In this document: positions 29,389-38,985 of the stretch, in pieces
Numbering within the stretch: position 1 is the first letter of the stretch
Layout of the letters: every line of letters starts with the position of its first letter
Assembly: GCF_000176915.2 (NCBI RefSeq)
Contig: NC_014844.1
Coordinates: 2,604,001 to 2,668,000, forward strand
Source of the DNA: Pseudodesulfovibrio aespoeensis Aspo-2
Lineage (GTDB): Bacteria; Desulfobacterota; Desulfovibrionia; Desulfovibrionales; Desulfovibrionaceae
Reading direction: 5' to 3'
DNA length: 64,000 nt
The notes under the pieces: generated by a model
The model's input: only the letters and a program-made list of their open reading frames with translations
Told to the model about the DNA's origin: nothing
Database searches by the model: none
Program-made: the position numbers and the translations under genes

Positions 29389-32300
29389 ATGGCCCAACTC
29401 GGCCCCCACATATCCATATCAGACGAACAGCTCATCACCCGCGCCCTGGGCGTGGTGGACATGGAGCGCTACCAGCACTGGCCCGAAGGGGTGAAAAAGC
29501 TCGCCTCCAATCTGGCGGCGGAGCTGTTCATGGTCCGCTACAACCCGTTCATCGACCCGGAGCTGGTGCGCACGTCTGTGGAGCGGCGGCTGAACATGTC
29601 AAAGCCCATGCTTTCCAAGGGATTTGCCAAGATATTGTCCACGGGCATCGAGTTGTTCTGGGAGAGTTTCGACGCGGATCAGGCGTTTCGCGACACGCTC
29701 ATGGAGCGGCTGGGGGCGTTCATCCCGCGCGAGGCCATTGGCGACGCGCCCAACTGCCGCATCGAATCGGCCACGGACGCCACGGACCTGCGCATGGAGC
29801 TGCCCCTGCTGGTGCTCTTTCCCGAGACCGAGGAGCAGATCAGACAGGTGGTGCGGCTGGCCAACGAGCTGAAATTCGGCGTCATCCCGCGCGGGGGCGG
29901 CACCGGGCTGACGGGCGGGGCGATCCCGGCGGTGGGCCGCTGCGTGATCCTCTCCCTGGCCCGGTTCAAGCGGATCATCGACATCGACCCGCAGGCGCGC
30001 ACCATCACGGCCCAGTCGGGCGTGATCACGCTGGACGCCATCAAGGCGGCTGCCGGGCAGGGGCTGCTCTTCACCGTGGACCCGGCCTCCAAGGCGGGCT
30101 CATCCCTGGGCGGCAACATTTCCGAGAACTCGGGCGGGCCGTTCGCCTTTGAATACGGCACCACCATCGACACCATATCGAGCTACCGCATGATCACGCC
30201 CGACGGCGGGCTGATCGAGGTGCGGCGCAAGGACCACCCGCGCCACAAGATATACACTGACGAGGTGGCGGTCTTCGAGGTTTTCGACGAGCGCGGCGCG
30301 CTCAAGGACACGGTCAGCCTGCATGGCGGGGAGATACGCGGCGCGGGCCTGGGCAAGGACGTGTCCAACAAGTATCTGGGCGGGCTGCCCGGCGTGCAGA
30401 AGGAGGGCGTGGACGGCATCATCACCCAGACGAGCTTTGTCTGCTATCCGATCCCGGCCCACTCGCGCACCCTGTGCCTGGAGTTCTATGGCCGGTCCAT
30501 GAAGAACGCCATGTACGTGATCAAGGACGTGGTCGGCCTGCGCGACACGATCCGCCGCAAGGGCGACCTGGTCAAGATTTCGGCCCTGGAGGAATTCGGG
30601 CCCAAGTATGTGCAGGCCATCGAGTATCAGGCCAAGTCCATGCAGTACGAGGGCGACCCCATCTCGGTGCTGCTGCTCCAGCTCGACTCGGACGACAGGG
30701 GGGCGCTGGACGACGCCTGCCGGACCATCGTGGCCCTGGCCCAGCCCTATGACGGGGTGGACATCTTCACCGCGCGTGACGAGCGCGAGGCAGAGCTTTT
30801 CTGGGAGGACCGGCACAAGCTCTCGGCCATTTCCAAGCGCACCTCGGGCTTCAAGATCAACGAGGACGTGGTCATCCCGCTGGAGGTCATCCCGGAGTTC
30901 TCGGACTTTCTGGAAGACCTGAACCTCATCTATCTGGCCAAGATATATCGCAAGACCCTGCACAAGGTGCGCGACATGGACGGCGTCAACTACGAGGACC
31001 CGGACATCCTCGAAGGGTTGTCGCGGGCCAGGGCGATCATGGGCGGCGAGGTCACGGCCAGGGACATCTCTGACCAGGAGCAGGACGCCCAGTGCCGGTT
31101 CCTGTTCATCAAGCTGCGCGACGCCTATCCCAAGCTCGACCGCGAGATCAAGGCCATGTGGCAGGAGATGCAGCACAAGCGCGTCATCATCGCCAACCAC
31201 ATGCACGCGGGCGACGGCAACTGCCACGTCAACCTGCCGGTCAACTCCAACGACCCGGAGATGCTCGCCTCGGCCCACGAGGCGGCGGACGTGGTCATGC
31301 GCAAGGTGCTCACGCTCAAGGGCGAGGTCTCGGGCGAGCACGGCATAGGGATCACCAAGATCGGCTTTCTGGGCGAGGAAAAGATCAAGGCCCTGGCCGA
31401 ATACAAGAAGCGCGTGGACCCGGGCAATGTCCTCAACCCCGGCAAGCTGGTGCGGCGCGAGCTGCCGAGCCAGCCCTTCACCTTTTCCTTCAACCGGCTG
31501 ATCCAGGATCTGGACCAGACCGCGCTCAAGGACAAGGAAGCGCTCATGGCGCTCTTGCGCAACATCCAGACCTGCACCCGCTGCGGCAAGTGCAAGCAGG
31601 TCTGCCCGATGTATCAGCCGGTCAGGGGGCTGATGTACCACCCGCGCAACAAGAACATCAGCCTGGGCGCGCTCATCGAGGGCATCTACTACTCGCAGAT
31701 CCAGTCGGGCGAGCCGTCGGCCCGGCTCATGGCCCAGTTGCAGGACCTCATCGACCACTGCACGGCCTGCGGCAAGTGCACGGCGGTCTGTCCGGTCAAG
31801 ATCGACTCTGCCGGGGCCGCCCTGTCCCTGCGCGCGTTCCTCGATTCCAAGGGCAGGTCTGGCCACCCGCTCAAGCAGATCATTTTGAAGAATCTCGCCC
31901 GCAACCCCTCGGGCAGCCTGCCCCTGGTGGCCAAGGCGCTCTCGGTTGGCCAATCGATCCAGGACAAGACCCTGGGGCTGATCCCGGCGCGCTGGCTGTC
32001 GCGCATGGAGTCGCCCGCGCTTTCGGGCCGCAGCCCTGGCATGGACTTTCGCAATCTGCACGAGGCGCTGGGACTCGACTCCGGCCCGGTGCTCAAGAAC
32101 AGCCAGGCCGCCTGGGACGAGACCGTGCTCTACTTTCCCGGCTGCGGGGCCGCGCTGTTCTCGCGCTCCATCGGCATGGCCACGGTCTACCTGCTGCTCA
32201 AGGCCGGGGTGAACGTGGTCCTGCCCGACCGCCACATGTGCTGCGGCTACCCCCTGCTCTCCAGCGGCTGCGAGGAGGCGTACAAGACCAACCGCCACCG

Positions 32301-32916
32301 CAACGTGCGCGAATTCATCGACCTGCTGGTCAAGACCGGCAAGGCGGGCCTCAAGGCGACCACCCTGCTGACGGCCTGCGGCACCTGCCGCGAGTCCCTG
32401 GAGAGCTACGACTTCTCCGGCGAGCTGGTGGACCCGCTCCGGCACCTCGACGTGGTCCAGTTCCTCATGGACCGGCTGCCCGTGCTGCGCCAGAGCGAGC
32501 CGGTGCTCTACCACGCGGCCTGCCACGCCGAGTGGGTGGACGCGCCCAAGATCAAGGCCGCCGAGATATACCGCGCCGGTCTGGCCAAGCTCACCGGGGC
32601 CGAGGTCGCGCTCTCGCCCGGCTGCTGCGGCGAGTCGGGCCTGGGGGCCATGACCAGCCCGGCCATCTACAACCGGCTGCGCGAGCGCAAGCAGGAGCAG
32701 CTGCACGCCGACCTGACCGACGACCGGACCCGGCCCATCGTGGTGGGCTGCCCGTCGTGCAAGGTGGGCATCAAGCGGTCCATGCTCCAGATGAAACGGC
32801 CAAACCGGGTCATGCACACCGTGGAATACCTGGCCGAATGCCTGGGTGGCCGCAAATGGCGGCGCGAATTCAAGGATATGATGAAACAGATCGAGCGCAA
32901 GGGCGCGGGCAACTGA
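29389..32916 (+). CDS. FAD-binding and Fe-S oxidoreductase, D-lactate dehydrogenase type
   Basis: A 1175-residue fusion. The FAD-binding PCMH domain has VIPRGGGTGLTGGAIP (about 165-180) and a GSSLGGNISENSGGP segment; the FAD-oxidase C-terminal domain has HMHAGDGNCHVNL (about 604-616) and GEHGIG. Two 4Fe-4S motifs follow, CTRCGKCKQVCP (about 728) and CTACGKCTAVCP (about 790), then two CCG domains (CCGYPLL near 950, CCGESG near 1080). It resembles GlcD+GlcF or Dld fused in one chain and should oxidise D-lactate or another 2-hydroxyacid, passing electrons to quinone or menaquinone. Lactate is the classic Desulfovibrio donor; the exact substrate is inferred. ATG 29389 has GGAGA upstream. Confidence 0.9.
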   Translation: MAQLGPHISISDEQLITRALGVVDMERYQHWPEGVKKLASNLAAELFMVRYNPFIDPELVRTSVERRLNMSKPMLSKGFAKILSTGIELFWESFDADQAFRDTLMERLGAFIPREAIGDAPNCRIESATDATDLRMELPLLVLFPETEEQIRQVVRLANELKFGVIPRGGGTGLTGGAIPAVGRCVILSLARFKRIIDIDPQARTITAQSGVITLDAIKAAAGQGLLFTVDPASKAGSSLGGNISENSGGPFAFEYGTTIDTISSYRMITPDGGLIEVRRKDHPRHKIYTDEVAVFEVFDERGALKDTVSLHGGEIRGAGLGKDVSNKYLGGLPGVQKEGVDGIITQTSFVCYPIPAHSRTLCLEFYGRSMKNAMYVIKDVVGLRDTIRRKGDLVKISALEEFGPKYVQAIEYQAKSMQYEGDPISVLLLQLDSDDRGALDDACRTIVALAQPYDGVDIFTARDEREAELFWEDRHKLSAISKRTSGFKINEDVVIPLEVIPEFSDFLEDLNLIYLAKIYRKTLHKVRDMDGVNYEDPDILEGLSRARAIMGGEVTARDISDQEQDAQCRFLFIKLRDAYPKLDREIKAMWQEMQHKRVIIANHMHAGDGNCHVNLPVNSNDPEMLASAHEAADVVMRKVLTLKGEVSGEHGIGITKIGFLGEEKIKALAEYKKRVDPGNVLNPGKLVRRELPSQPFTFSFNRLIQDLDQTALKDKEALMALLRNIQTCTRCGKCKQVCPMYQPVRGLMYHPRNKNISLGALIEGIYYSQIQSGEPSARLMAQLQDLIDHCTACGKCTAVCPVKIDSAGAALSLRAFLDSKGRSGHPLKQIILKNLARNPSGSLPLVAKALSVGQSIQDKTLGLIPARWLSRMESPALSGRSPGMDFRNLHEALGLDSGPVLKNSQAAWDETVLYFPGCGAALFSRSIGMATVYLLLKAGVNVVLPDRHMCCGYPLLSSGCEEAYKTNRHRNVREFIDLLVKTGKAGLKATTLLTACGTCRESLESYDFSGELVDPLRHLDVVQFLMDRLPVLRQSEPVLYHAACHAEWVDAPKIKAAEIYRAGLAKLTGAEVALSPGCCGESGLGAMTSPAIYNRLRERKQEQLHADLTDDRTRPIVVGCPSCKVGIKRSMLQMKRPNRVMHTVEYLAECLGGRKWRREFKDMMKQIERKGAGN

Positions 32917-33029
32917 CGCCCTCTTTCCTTGGACCCACCCCGCGCCCAAGGACCACGATCCGCCTCCTCATGGGTGCGGACCGATTGCCAAACCCGCGTG
33001 TCCCATGGCATGCTGGGAACAGGGAACCC

Positions 33030-34115
33030 ATGCAAAAACTCGTCGAAGCCATCCTCGCCAACCTGCCAGTCGGGCTGATCATCATCGGCCCGGACGGACG
33101 GATCGTGGAGGCCAACAGGGCCGCCTGCCTGATACTGGGCTGTTCCCTTGAAGAGTTCAGGAACAGCACCTGGGGCGAACTGTTCATGTCGCGCGGCGAT
33201 AATCTGGAATTCTCCGAGGTGGTGCTCGACGCCATCCAGAACGAGACCCCCAAATCCGAGCGCGTCACCCCCTACCGCACCCCGGAGGGCGAGGAGCGGT
33301 TCCTTTCGGTCATCTCGTCGGCCCTGCGTGAGGAGGGCAAGATATCCTCCATCGTGGTCCTCATCGAGGACATGACCCGGCTCAACGCCCTGAACCAGCG
33401 CGAAAAGAACATCCTGGCCCTCAACCACCGACTGGCCGAAGAACGGGCCGAAAGCCTGATCGCCTTTGCCCGCTCGGTGGCCCACCAGATCCGCAACCCG
33501 GTCATGACCATCGCCGGATTCGCCCGCCTGCTCATGCGCAAGGCCGACCCGTCCATCCTGGAGCCCCTTGAGGCCATCGCCGAGGAGACCCTCAGACTGG
33601 AGACCATGGTCCGCTCCGTGGCCGACTACAGCGCCATCACCGTGGGTCAAGCCATGCAGGTCAACCTGTGGGTGGTCATCGAGGAGGCCAAGCGCCGCAT
33701 CGAGAACCACCCGGCGGTGAGCGGCCAGAACCTCCGCTGGAAGACCGACTGCCCGGACATGAATATGCGCATTGACCGCGACCTCATGGTCCAGGGGCTG
33801 GCTGAGCTGTTTCTCAACAGCGCGGAATTCGCCGGACCAGGGGCCCAGATCGCCCTGTGCGCCCGCGAGCATGACGGAACCCTGACCCTCACGGTGACCG
33901 ACAGCGGCCCCGGCTTCACCGACGAGGGGCTGGAGCTGGCCTTTGACCCGTTCTACACCACCAAGACCGTGGGCGCGGGCATGGGCCTGACCCGGACCAA
34001 ACGCATCGTGGGCGAGCACCAGGGAACCATTGCCATCGCCAACACCGACGACGGCCACGCCCAAGTGACCATCGACCTGCCGGTCAACGGGCCGGAAATG
34101 ATCGTCTCGGGTTGA
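33030..34115 (+). CDS. PAS-domain sensor histidine kinase, cytoplasmic
   Basis: A 361-residue kinase with no membrane segment. The PAS domain (about 5-125) starts ILANLPVGLIIIGPDGRIVE. The dimerisation helix has the phospho-acceptor His in ARSVAHQIRNPVMTIAGFAR (about 150). The ATPase domain shows N-box LFLNSAEFAG (about 270), DSGPGFTDEGLELAF and GAGMGLTRTKRIVGEHQG. No receiver is adjacent; the lone receiver at 39402 is a possible partner only by distance. The start ATG 33030 follows AGGGAA. The family is NtrB/ZraS-like. Confidence 0.9.
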   Translation: MQKLVEAILANLPVGLIIIGPDGRIVEANRAACLILGCSLEEFRNSTWGELFMSRGDNLEFSEVVLDAIQNETPKSERVTPYRTPEGEERFLSVISSALREEGKISSIVVLIEDMTRLNALNQREKNILALNHRLAEERAESLIAFARSVAHQIRNPVMTIAGFARLLMRKADPSILEPLEAIAEETLRLETMVRSVADYSAITVGQAMQVNLWVVIEEAKRRIENHPAVSGQNLRWKTDCPDMNMRIDRDLMVQGLAELFLNSAEFAGPGAQIALCAREHDGTLTLTVTDSGPGFTDEGLELAFDPFYTTKTVGAGMGLTRTKRIVGEHQGTIAIANTDDGHAQVTIDLPVNGPEMIVSG

Positions 34116-34130
34116 CCCGATCACTGTGGC

Positions 34131-34604
34131 ATGTTTTTCTGCCCCATGCACAAACCCACGCATCACGCCGCCGGGCAGGACACAGCATCCATGAGCACAG
34201 AAGACATCAAGACCCTGCTTGAAACGAAGAACCGTTTCGCCGCCCTGCTCGGCATCGCCATCACCGACATGGGCGACGGCGCGGCCACGTGCGTCATGCC
34301 CGTGCGGCCCGAACACGGCAACCTTTACGGCACGGTCAACGCGGGCGCCATCTACGGGCTGGCCGAGACCGCCTTTGGCGCGGCGGCCCTGAGCCGTGGC
34401 CAGGCCGTGGTGGCCGTCAACCTGACCATCGCCTATGTCCGCCCGGCCACGGGGGCCACGCTCACGGCCAGGGCCGAGGAGCTCTCGGCAGGCAGGCTCA
34501 TGGTCACCTACTCGGTCAAGGTGTTCGACGAGACGGGCGGGCTGGTGGCCGATGTCCAGGCCATGGGCTACAACACTGGCAAAGCCCTGATGGAGCTTGG
34601 CTAG
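34131..34604 (+). CDS. PaaI-type hotdog thioesterase
   Basis: Up to 157 residues; the ATG at 34191 (MSTEDIKTLLETKNRFAALL) gives a more usual 137-residue protein and is as likely. The hotdog core shows HGNLYGTVNAGAIYGLAETA (about 62-81 of the long form), where the G-x-x-x-x-G-A pattern and acidic residue mark the active site, and VVAVNLTIAYVRPATGATLT. It should hydrolyse acyl-CoA, possibly aryl-CoA. It sits 1 bp before ruvX; co-transcription likely. Confidence 0.85.
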   Translation: MFFCPMHKPTHHAAGQDTASMSTEDIKTLLETKNRFAALLGIAITDMGDGAATCVMPVRPEHGNLYGTVNAGAIYGLAETAFGAAALSRGQAVVAVNLTIAYVRPATGATLTARAEELSAGRLMVTYSVKVFDETGGLVADVQAMGYNTGKALMELG

Positions 34605-35021
34605 GTGCGCGCCCTGGGCATCGATTTCGGCCTCAAGCGGGTGGGGCTGGCCATCAGCGACCGCTCCGGCATCCTGGTCTCGCCCTACCTGACCTTGGAG
34701 CGCACCACGCGCGACGCCCTCTTTGAGGCGATCATTGAAATCATCCGCCAGGAATCCGTGGAGGCCATCGTGGTCGGGCTGCCCCTCTCCATGGACGGCG
34801 AGGACACCCTGACCACACGCCAGGCGCGGAACTTTGCCCAGAGCCTGGGGCGGCGGACCGATCTGCCCATCCACCTCGCGGACGAGCGGCTGACCTCGGC
34901 CCAGGCCGAGGAAGAACTCAACGCCGCCGACCTTCGCGGCACCAAACGGAAGATGGCCCTGGACAGCCAGGCCGCCGTCATCATCCTGCGCACATGGCTC
35001 GAAAACGCACTCTCCTCCTGA
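34605..35021 (+). CDS. ruvX: Pre-16S rRNA nuclease RuvX/YqgF
   Basis: A 138-residue RNase-H-fold protein from GTG 34605 right at the thioesterase stop. Motifs are ALGIDFGLKRVGLAISDRSG (catalytic Asp in IDFG), EAIVVGLPLSMDGEDT and LADERLTSAQAEEEL, then DSQAAVIIL. It is needed for 16S rRNA 5'-end maturation. The last 28 bp overlap mltG, a strong coupling. Confidence 0.94.
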   Translation: MRALGIDFGLKRVGLAISDRSGILVSPYLTLERTTRDALFEAIIEIIRQESVEAIVVGLPLSMDGEDTLTTRQARNFAQSLGRRTDLPIHLADERLTSAQAEEELNAADLRGTKRKMALDSQAAVIILRTWLENALSS

Positions 35022-36052
35022 CCCTGACAGGTCTTGTCCTGGTGGCCGCCCTGGCCGGGGCATACCACGGCTTCGTGCTGTGGCAGGACCACCGGTTCAT
35101 GACCGTGCCGCCTGAGTCTCCGGGCCGCGAGGTGGTCATCCGGATTGAGCCGGGCCAGCCTTTTTCCGCCGTGTCGGCCACCCTGCGGAAAAACGGGGTG
35201 ATCACCGACAGCCGCCGCTTCACCGCGCTGGCCGCCTCGACCAACAGGACCGGGGCCGTGCGCGCCGGGGAGTTCGTCCTGCACACGGACTGGACGCCGG
35301 AGCAGGTGCTGCGCGAGCTGACCACCTCGGCGGGAGTCATGCGCCGGGTCGCAGTGCGCGAGGGGCTGACCTGGTGGCAGACCGCCGCCTTGATCGAAAA
35401 GGCGGAGGTCGGCTCACGCGACGCCTTTGCCGCTGCCGTGACCGACCCGGAGATGCTGGCCGGATACGGCATCCGGGCCGAAAGCGCCGAGGGATACCTC
35501 TTCCCGGAAACCTACCTGCTCACCCCGCCGCGCGGCGACTCCTCGCGGGCCATGGCCGAGCTCATGATCAGGGAATTCTTTGGCAATGCGGCCAAGGTCT
35601 GGCCCCAGGGGCTGCCGGAGTGGGATGAACTGCACAGGGCGGTGATCATCGCCTCGCTGGTGGAAAAGGAGACCGGCGTGCCCGACGAACGCGCCCGCAT
35701 CGCCGGGGTCTTCCACAACCGGCTCAAAAAGCGGATGCTCATCCAGGCCGATCCGACCATCATCTATGGGCTGGGCAAATCCTTTGACGGCGATCTGGTC
35801 AAGAGCCACCTGCGCGACCGGAGCAACCCTTACAACACCTACGTCCATCCGGGCCTGCCGCCCGGCCCCATCTGCTCGCCCGGCCTCGAATCCCTGCTGG
35901 CGGCGGTCCATCCCGAACAGCACCACTATCTCTATTTCGTGGCCAAGGGGGACGGCTCGCATTATTTCAGCAAGACTCTTGAGGAGCACAACAGGGCCGT
36001 GGGCAAATACCAGATCAGACGCAACCCGGCCACTTACCGCTCCACTCAATAA
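34994..36052 (+). CDS. mltG: Endolytic transglycosylase MltG
   Basis: A 352-residue membrane-anchored enzyme that cuts nascent glycan strands. One N-terminal membrane helix (about 6-24, LLLTLTGLVLVAALAGAYHG) is followed by a LysM-like subdomain and the YceG core: SAEGYLFPETYLL (about 165), catalytic Glu in IIASLVEKETGVPDERARIA (about 219), LIQADPTIIYGLG and NTYVHPGLPPGPICSPG. All family motifs are present. It overlaps ruvX by 28 bp; the pair is common in bacteria. Confidence 0.95.
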   Translation: MARKRTLLLTLTGLVLVAALAGAYHGFVLWQDHRFMTVPPESPGREVVIRIEPGQPFSAVSATLRKNGVITDSRRFTALAASTNRTGAVRAGEFVLHTDWTPEQVLRELTTSAGVMRRVAVREGLTWWQTAALIEKAEVGSRDAFAAAVTDPEMLAGYGIRAESAEGYLFPETYLLTPPRGDSSRAMAELMIREFFGNAAKVWPQGLPEWDELHRAVIIASLVEKETGVPDERARIAGVFHNRLKKRMLIQADPTIIYGLGKSFDGDLVKSHLRDRSNPYNTYVHPGLPPGPICSPGLESLLAAVHPEQHHYLYFVAKGDGSHYFSKTLEEHNRAVGKYQIRRNPATYRSTQ

Positions 36053-36074
36053 CGCCCTGCCAGCACCGACACGA

Positions 36075-36941
36075 TCAGCGCACTGTCTCGCCGAACCGGG
36101 ATGCCCACCCCGCGCCGGACGGGCCGGGATAATAGACGTAGAGCGCGCGGGCCATGATCCTCTCGCGGGGCACGGGACCGAGCCAGCGCGAGTCGTAGGA
36201 CTTGTCGCGATTGTCGCCCATGAGGAAATACTGGTCCGGGCCAAGCCGCAGCGGCCCGCCATCGGCGAGGTGCGGCGTTGATCCGCCGGTGTGGCGCGCA
36301 TAGGGCTCGTCGAGCCGCTGGCCGTTGACGACCACCTCTCGCCCCTCGACGCGCACGGTCTCGCCGGGCAGCCCCACCACCCGCTTGACGAAGTGCCGCC
36401 CGCCCCCAGGCTCGATGAAGACCACCACCTGCCCGCGCCCGATGGGCGAATCGGGCCGCAGCCGCGCGGCCAGGAACCGGTCGCCCACGCGCAAGGCGGG
36501 CTGCATGGACACGGACGGCACCTTGAAATTCTGATAAAATTGCGCCTTGAGCGCACCCTCCACGCCAGCCCCGGCAGCCGCGCTGATGCCCACGGCCAGG
36601 GCATACGCCCACCACCGGTTGAACCGCGTCGGCACATATCCGCCCCGGCGCGCGCAGCGGTAGGCATCCACAGCAGCCGCGATGTTGTAGGTCGCCAGCA
36701 CGCCCCCGGCCAGGACAAGCCCGGCAAAAGTGCGCAGGGCCGGGATCAGGGCCAGGGCCAGAACGACCTCGCCCGCCAGGAAGCACGCGCCCTTGCGCCA
36801 CTGGCCGTTGTAGAGCTGGCCCACTCCGGTGGCCATCAGGGAAAGGAGCGCGGCAAGCCACGGCCTGCGCCGTTTGCCGGAAACGCCCGAAGCCATGGCC
36901 GCGAAAGCGGCGTCGTCGGTCCGGGGTGTCTGGTGCGTCAT
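36075..36941 (-). CDS. lepB: Signal peptidase I with N-terminal membrane extension
   Basis: A 288-residue protein. The catalytic domain has Ser in FKVPSVSMQPALRVGD (about 140-155), Lys in GRHFVKRVVGLPGETV (about 185-200) and the box GDNRDKSYDSRWLGPV (about 248-263). The first 130 residues are unusual: three or four membrane segments (about 28-42, 52-68, 72-90, 108-126) before the catalytic part, more than the one or two of classic LepB, with a YNGQWRKGACFL loop resembling DUF5683/TM2-type proteins. ATG 36941 has AGGAG upstream. Convergent with mltG. Confidence 0.9.
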   Translation of the reverse strand: MTHQTPRTDDAAFAAMASGVSGKRRRPWLAALLSLMATGVGQLYNGQWRKGACFLAGEVVLALALIPALRTFAGLVLAGGVLATYNIAAAVDAYRCARRGGYVPTRFNRWWAYALAVGISAAAGAGVEGALKAQFYQNFKVPSVSMQPALRVGDRFLAARLRPDSPIGRGQVVVFIEPGGGRHFVKRVVGLPGETVRVEGREVVVNGQRLDEPYARHTGGSTPHLADGGPLRLGPDQYFLMGDNRDKSYDSRWLGPVPRERIMARALYVYYPGPSGAGWASRFGETVR

Positions 36942-37021
36942 GGGCCCTCCTGCGTCCTGATCCGTGAAGCCAGGCGTCCATCCTGCCGGAAATGGGTGGG
37001 AAAGGGAATGGTGCGGCCCGG

Positions 37022-38041
37022 TCAGGCCACGGGGAGGTAGTCGCGGCCCAGGACAAAGCCGCGCCCGTCCAGGAAATCCGCGATGTCCTCGCGCGCGCCC
37101 CGGCTGGCCACATAGGGCAGACAGAACGCCTCGCCCGGCGGCGGCACGGCCTCGCGCGGGCGCACCTCGATGCCGCCGATCACATGGCCGATTTTGCGCG
37201 GGTCCACGTCGTAGTAGGCGGCAAAACGGACCCCGTGCTCCAGGAGCATGTCCGCGCGCTTGCGCGTGGTCCGGCCCGAGCCGAGGATGTGGACCTCGGG
37301 GTGGTTGCGGTTGTAGCTGGCCAGCCAACGGGCCAGATACTGTGCCTTGACGCGGTAAAAGGCGTCCGCCCGGTAGCGCGGATGGGTACGCGAAAGCCGG
37401 TCGGGCGGGTCGTTCCAGACCAGCAGCTCGGCATCGACCTTGGCCATGCGCACCCCGGCCTCCAGCCAGCGCAGCAGCAGCTCGTAATCCTCGGGAAAAT
37501 CGCCGTCCCGGTAGGGGCCGTGCGTTTCAACGCAGGCGCGACGGCACATGATGGAGGGATTTGGCACCGGAAACTCCACGAACCGGTTCAGGCTGATGGC
37601 CTCGTGGGTCAGGAGCGTGTTGGTCCAGTCCACATACCGGGCGTATCCGGCGCATCGGTGCCGGTCGCCGCCAAAACGGATGCGGCTGCCAGCCAGCCCG
37701 ATCTCGGGGTGCTCGTCGAGCAGCCGGGCCTGGGCGGCCAGCCTCTCGGGCAGCATCTCGTCATCGGCGTCCATGCGGGCGATGTAGCGCCCCCGCGCCA
37801 GACCCATGGCCGTGTTGGCAGCCACGGCCACCCCGCCGTGAGCGGCGTGGACCACACGCACCCGGTCGTCCCGGCGCGCGAACTCGTCCAGGACCGCGCC
37901 TGTATTGTCCTCGCTCCCGTCATCCACTGCCACCACCTCGATGGCCCGCAGGGACTGGGCCAGGATGCTCTCCATGGCCCGGCCCACGGTGTCAGCGCAG
38001 TCGCGGCAGGGCATGGTCACGGTGACGACCGGTTCAAACAC
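37022..38041 (-). CDS. Family 2 glycosyltransferase
   Basis: A 339-residue GT-A enzyme. The fold starts MFEPVVTVTMPCRDCADTVG, with AIEVVAVDDGSEDNTG (nucleotide-sugar site, about 35-50), ARGRYIARMDADDEMLPERL (DxD motif near 91-95) and a GDFPEDYELLLRW catalytic region (about 172-184). An extra C-terminal 100-residue part (HILGSGRTTRKRADMLLEHG) looks like a second Rossmann-type unit. It likely works on lipopolysaccharide or surface glycan. The TtuA-like gene lies 3 bp downstream in the opposite-coordinate sense, upstream in transcription. Confidence 0.88.
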   Translation of the reverse strand: MFEPVVTVTMPCRDCADTVGRAMESILAQSLRAIEVVAVDDGSEDNTGAVLDEFARRDDRVRVVHAAHGGVAVAANTAMGLARGRYIARMDADDEMLPERLAAQARLLDEHPEIGLAGSRIRFGGDRHRCAGYARYVDWTNTLLTHEAISLNRFVEFPVPNPSIMCRRACVETHGPYRDGDFPEDYELLLRWLEAGVRMAKVDAELLVWNDPPDRLSRTHPRYRADAFYRVKAQYLARWLASYNRNHPEVHILGSGRTTRKRADMLLEHGVRFAAYYDVDPRKIGHVIGGIEVRPREAVPPPGEAFCLPYVASRGAREDIADFLDGRGFVLGRDYLPVA

Positions 38042-38044
38042 GGC

Positions 38045-38974
38045 TCACCCCTCTGCCGCCAGGGCCGCGGCCTTGTTGGCGCGCACGGTCTCCTTGATGC
38101 GGCAGACCGAGCAGGTGCCCGCGCTGGTGGGCGAAGCGCACTCGACGCACGGGGCCAAAGGCTCGCCCACCTCGGCCTCGCGCGCGGCAAAGGCGGGTTT
38201 GCCTTTCTTGAGAAACCCCTGGTAGAATTGGAACTTCTGCCCTGGGCTGCGGTGCTCAAGCTCGCCCCACAGCTCCTTGTGGCTGGTGAAGCTGGCGCCC
38301 GAGGCATAGGGGCAGGCTGCCGAGTGGATCTCGATGCCCTTGAGAAAGGCGTAGTTGGCCGTCTCGAACTCGCTCAGACGGAACAGGGGCTTGACCTTGC
38401 GCACAAACCCCTCGCGCGCGGGCAGCGTCGGCCCCTGGTCCGAGAGGTAGGCCGTGTCCCAGCGCAGGGTGTTGGCAAAGAGCCGGGCCACCTCATCGTC
38501 GAGGTTGTGGCCTGTGGCCAGGGCGTCGTAGCCGCCCTCCATGGCGATGCGGTTGAAGTGATGGCGCTTGATGCGCCCACACACCGAGCAGACCGGGCGG
38601 TTGACATACGCCTTGATGTCCGGGATGGGCAGCCCCTCCTTCTCCATTTCCAGCACCTCAAGCTTCAGGCCGTGGCTGGAGCAGAACGCCTCGACCTTGA
38701 CGCGGGCGGAAGGCGACGAACCAGGGATGCCCAGATCGATATGCAGGCCGGTGACATCGTATCCCTGGGCCGCCAGCTCAAGCATGAGCGAGAGGGAATC
38801 CTTGCCCCCGGACAGGGCCACCAGGATGCGCTCTTCGTGGGTGAACATCTTTTCGCGGCGGATGGCCGTCTCCACCTGCCGGGTGAAGAAGAGCGGATAG
38901 CACTCGGCGCAGAAACCGGAGTGGTGGCTGGGCAAGGTGACGCAGGCGAGTTTTTTGCAGCGCGAGCATTTCAT
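38045..38974 (-). CDS. TtuA/Ncs6-type tRNA thiolation ATPase
   Basis: A 309-residue PP-loop protein with two zinc fingers: N-terminal MKCSRCKKLACV and GFCAECY, and C-terminal CVECASPTSAGTCSVCRIK. The PP-loop ILVALSGGKDSLSLMLELAA (about 50-70) binds ATP; CSVCGRIKRHHFNR (about 129-142) with GYDALATGHNLDDEVA carries the catalytic Cys and His region. It should make 2-thiouridine or another thiolated base in tRNA. A ThiS-like protein is encoded immediately upstream (its stop overlaps the ribosome site). Bacterial TtuA pairs with TtuB; substrate position inferred. Confidence 0.85.
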   Translation of the reverse strand: MKCSRCKKLACVTLPSHHSGFCAECYPLFFTRQVETAIRREKMFTHEERILVALSGGKDSLSLMLELAAQGYDVTGLHIDLGIPGSSPSARVKVEAFCSSHGLKLEVLEMEKEGLPIPDIKAYVNRPVCSVCGRIKRHHFNRIAMEGGYDALATGHNLDDEVARLFANTLRWDTAYLSDQGPTLPAREGFVRKVKPLFRLSEFETANYAFLKGIEIHSAACPYASGASFTSHKELWGELEHRSPGQKFQFYQGFLKKGKPAFAAREAEVGEPLAPCVECASPTSAGTCSVCRIKETVRANKAAALAAEG

Positions 38975-38985
38975 GGCGGTTCCTC

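Noticed and set aside
30100-32949. 949-codon minus-strand frame opposite the FAD/Fe-S oxidoreductase
   Set aside because: Complement of a gene with clear FAD and Fe-S motifs; low-complexity composition.
32667-35063. 798-codon minus-strand frame opposite kinase, thioesterase and ruvX
   Set aside because: Spans several real plus-strand genes; antisense artefact of high GC.
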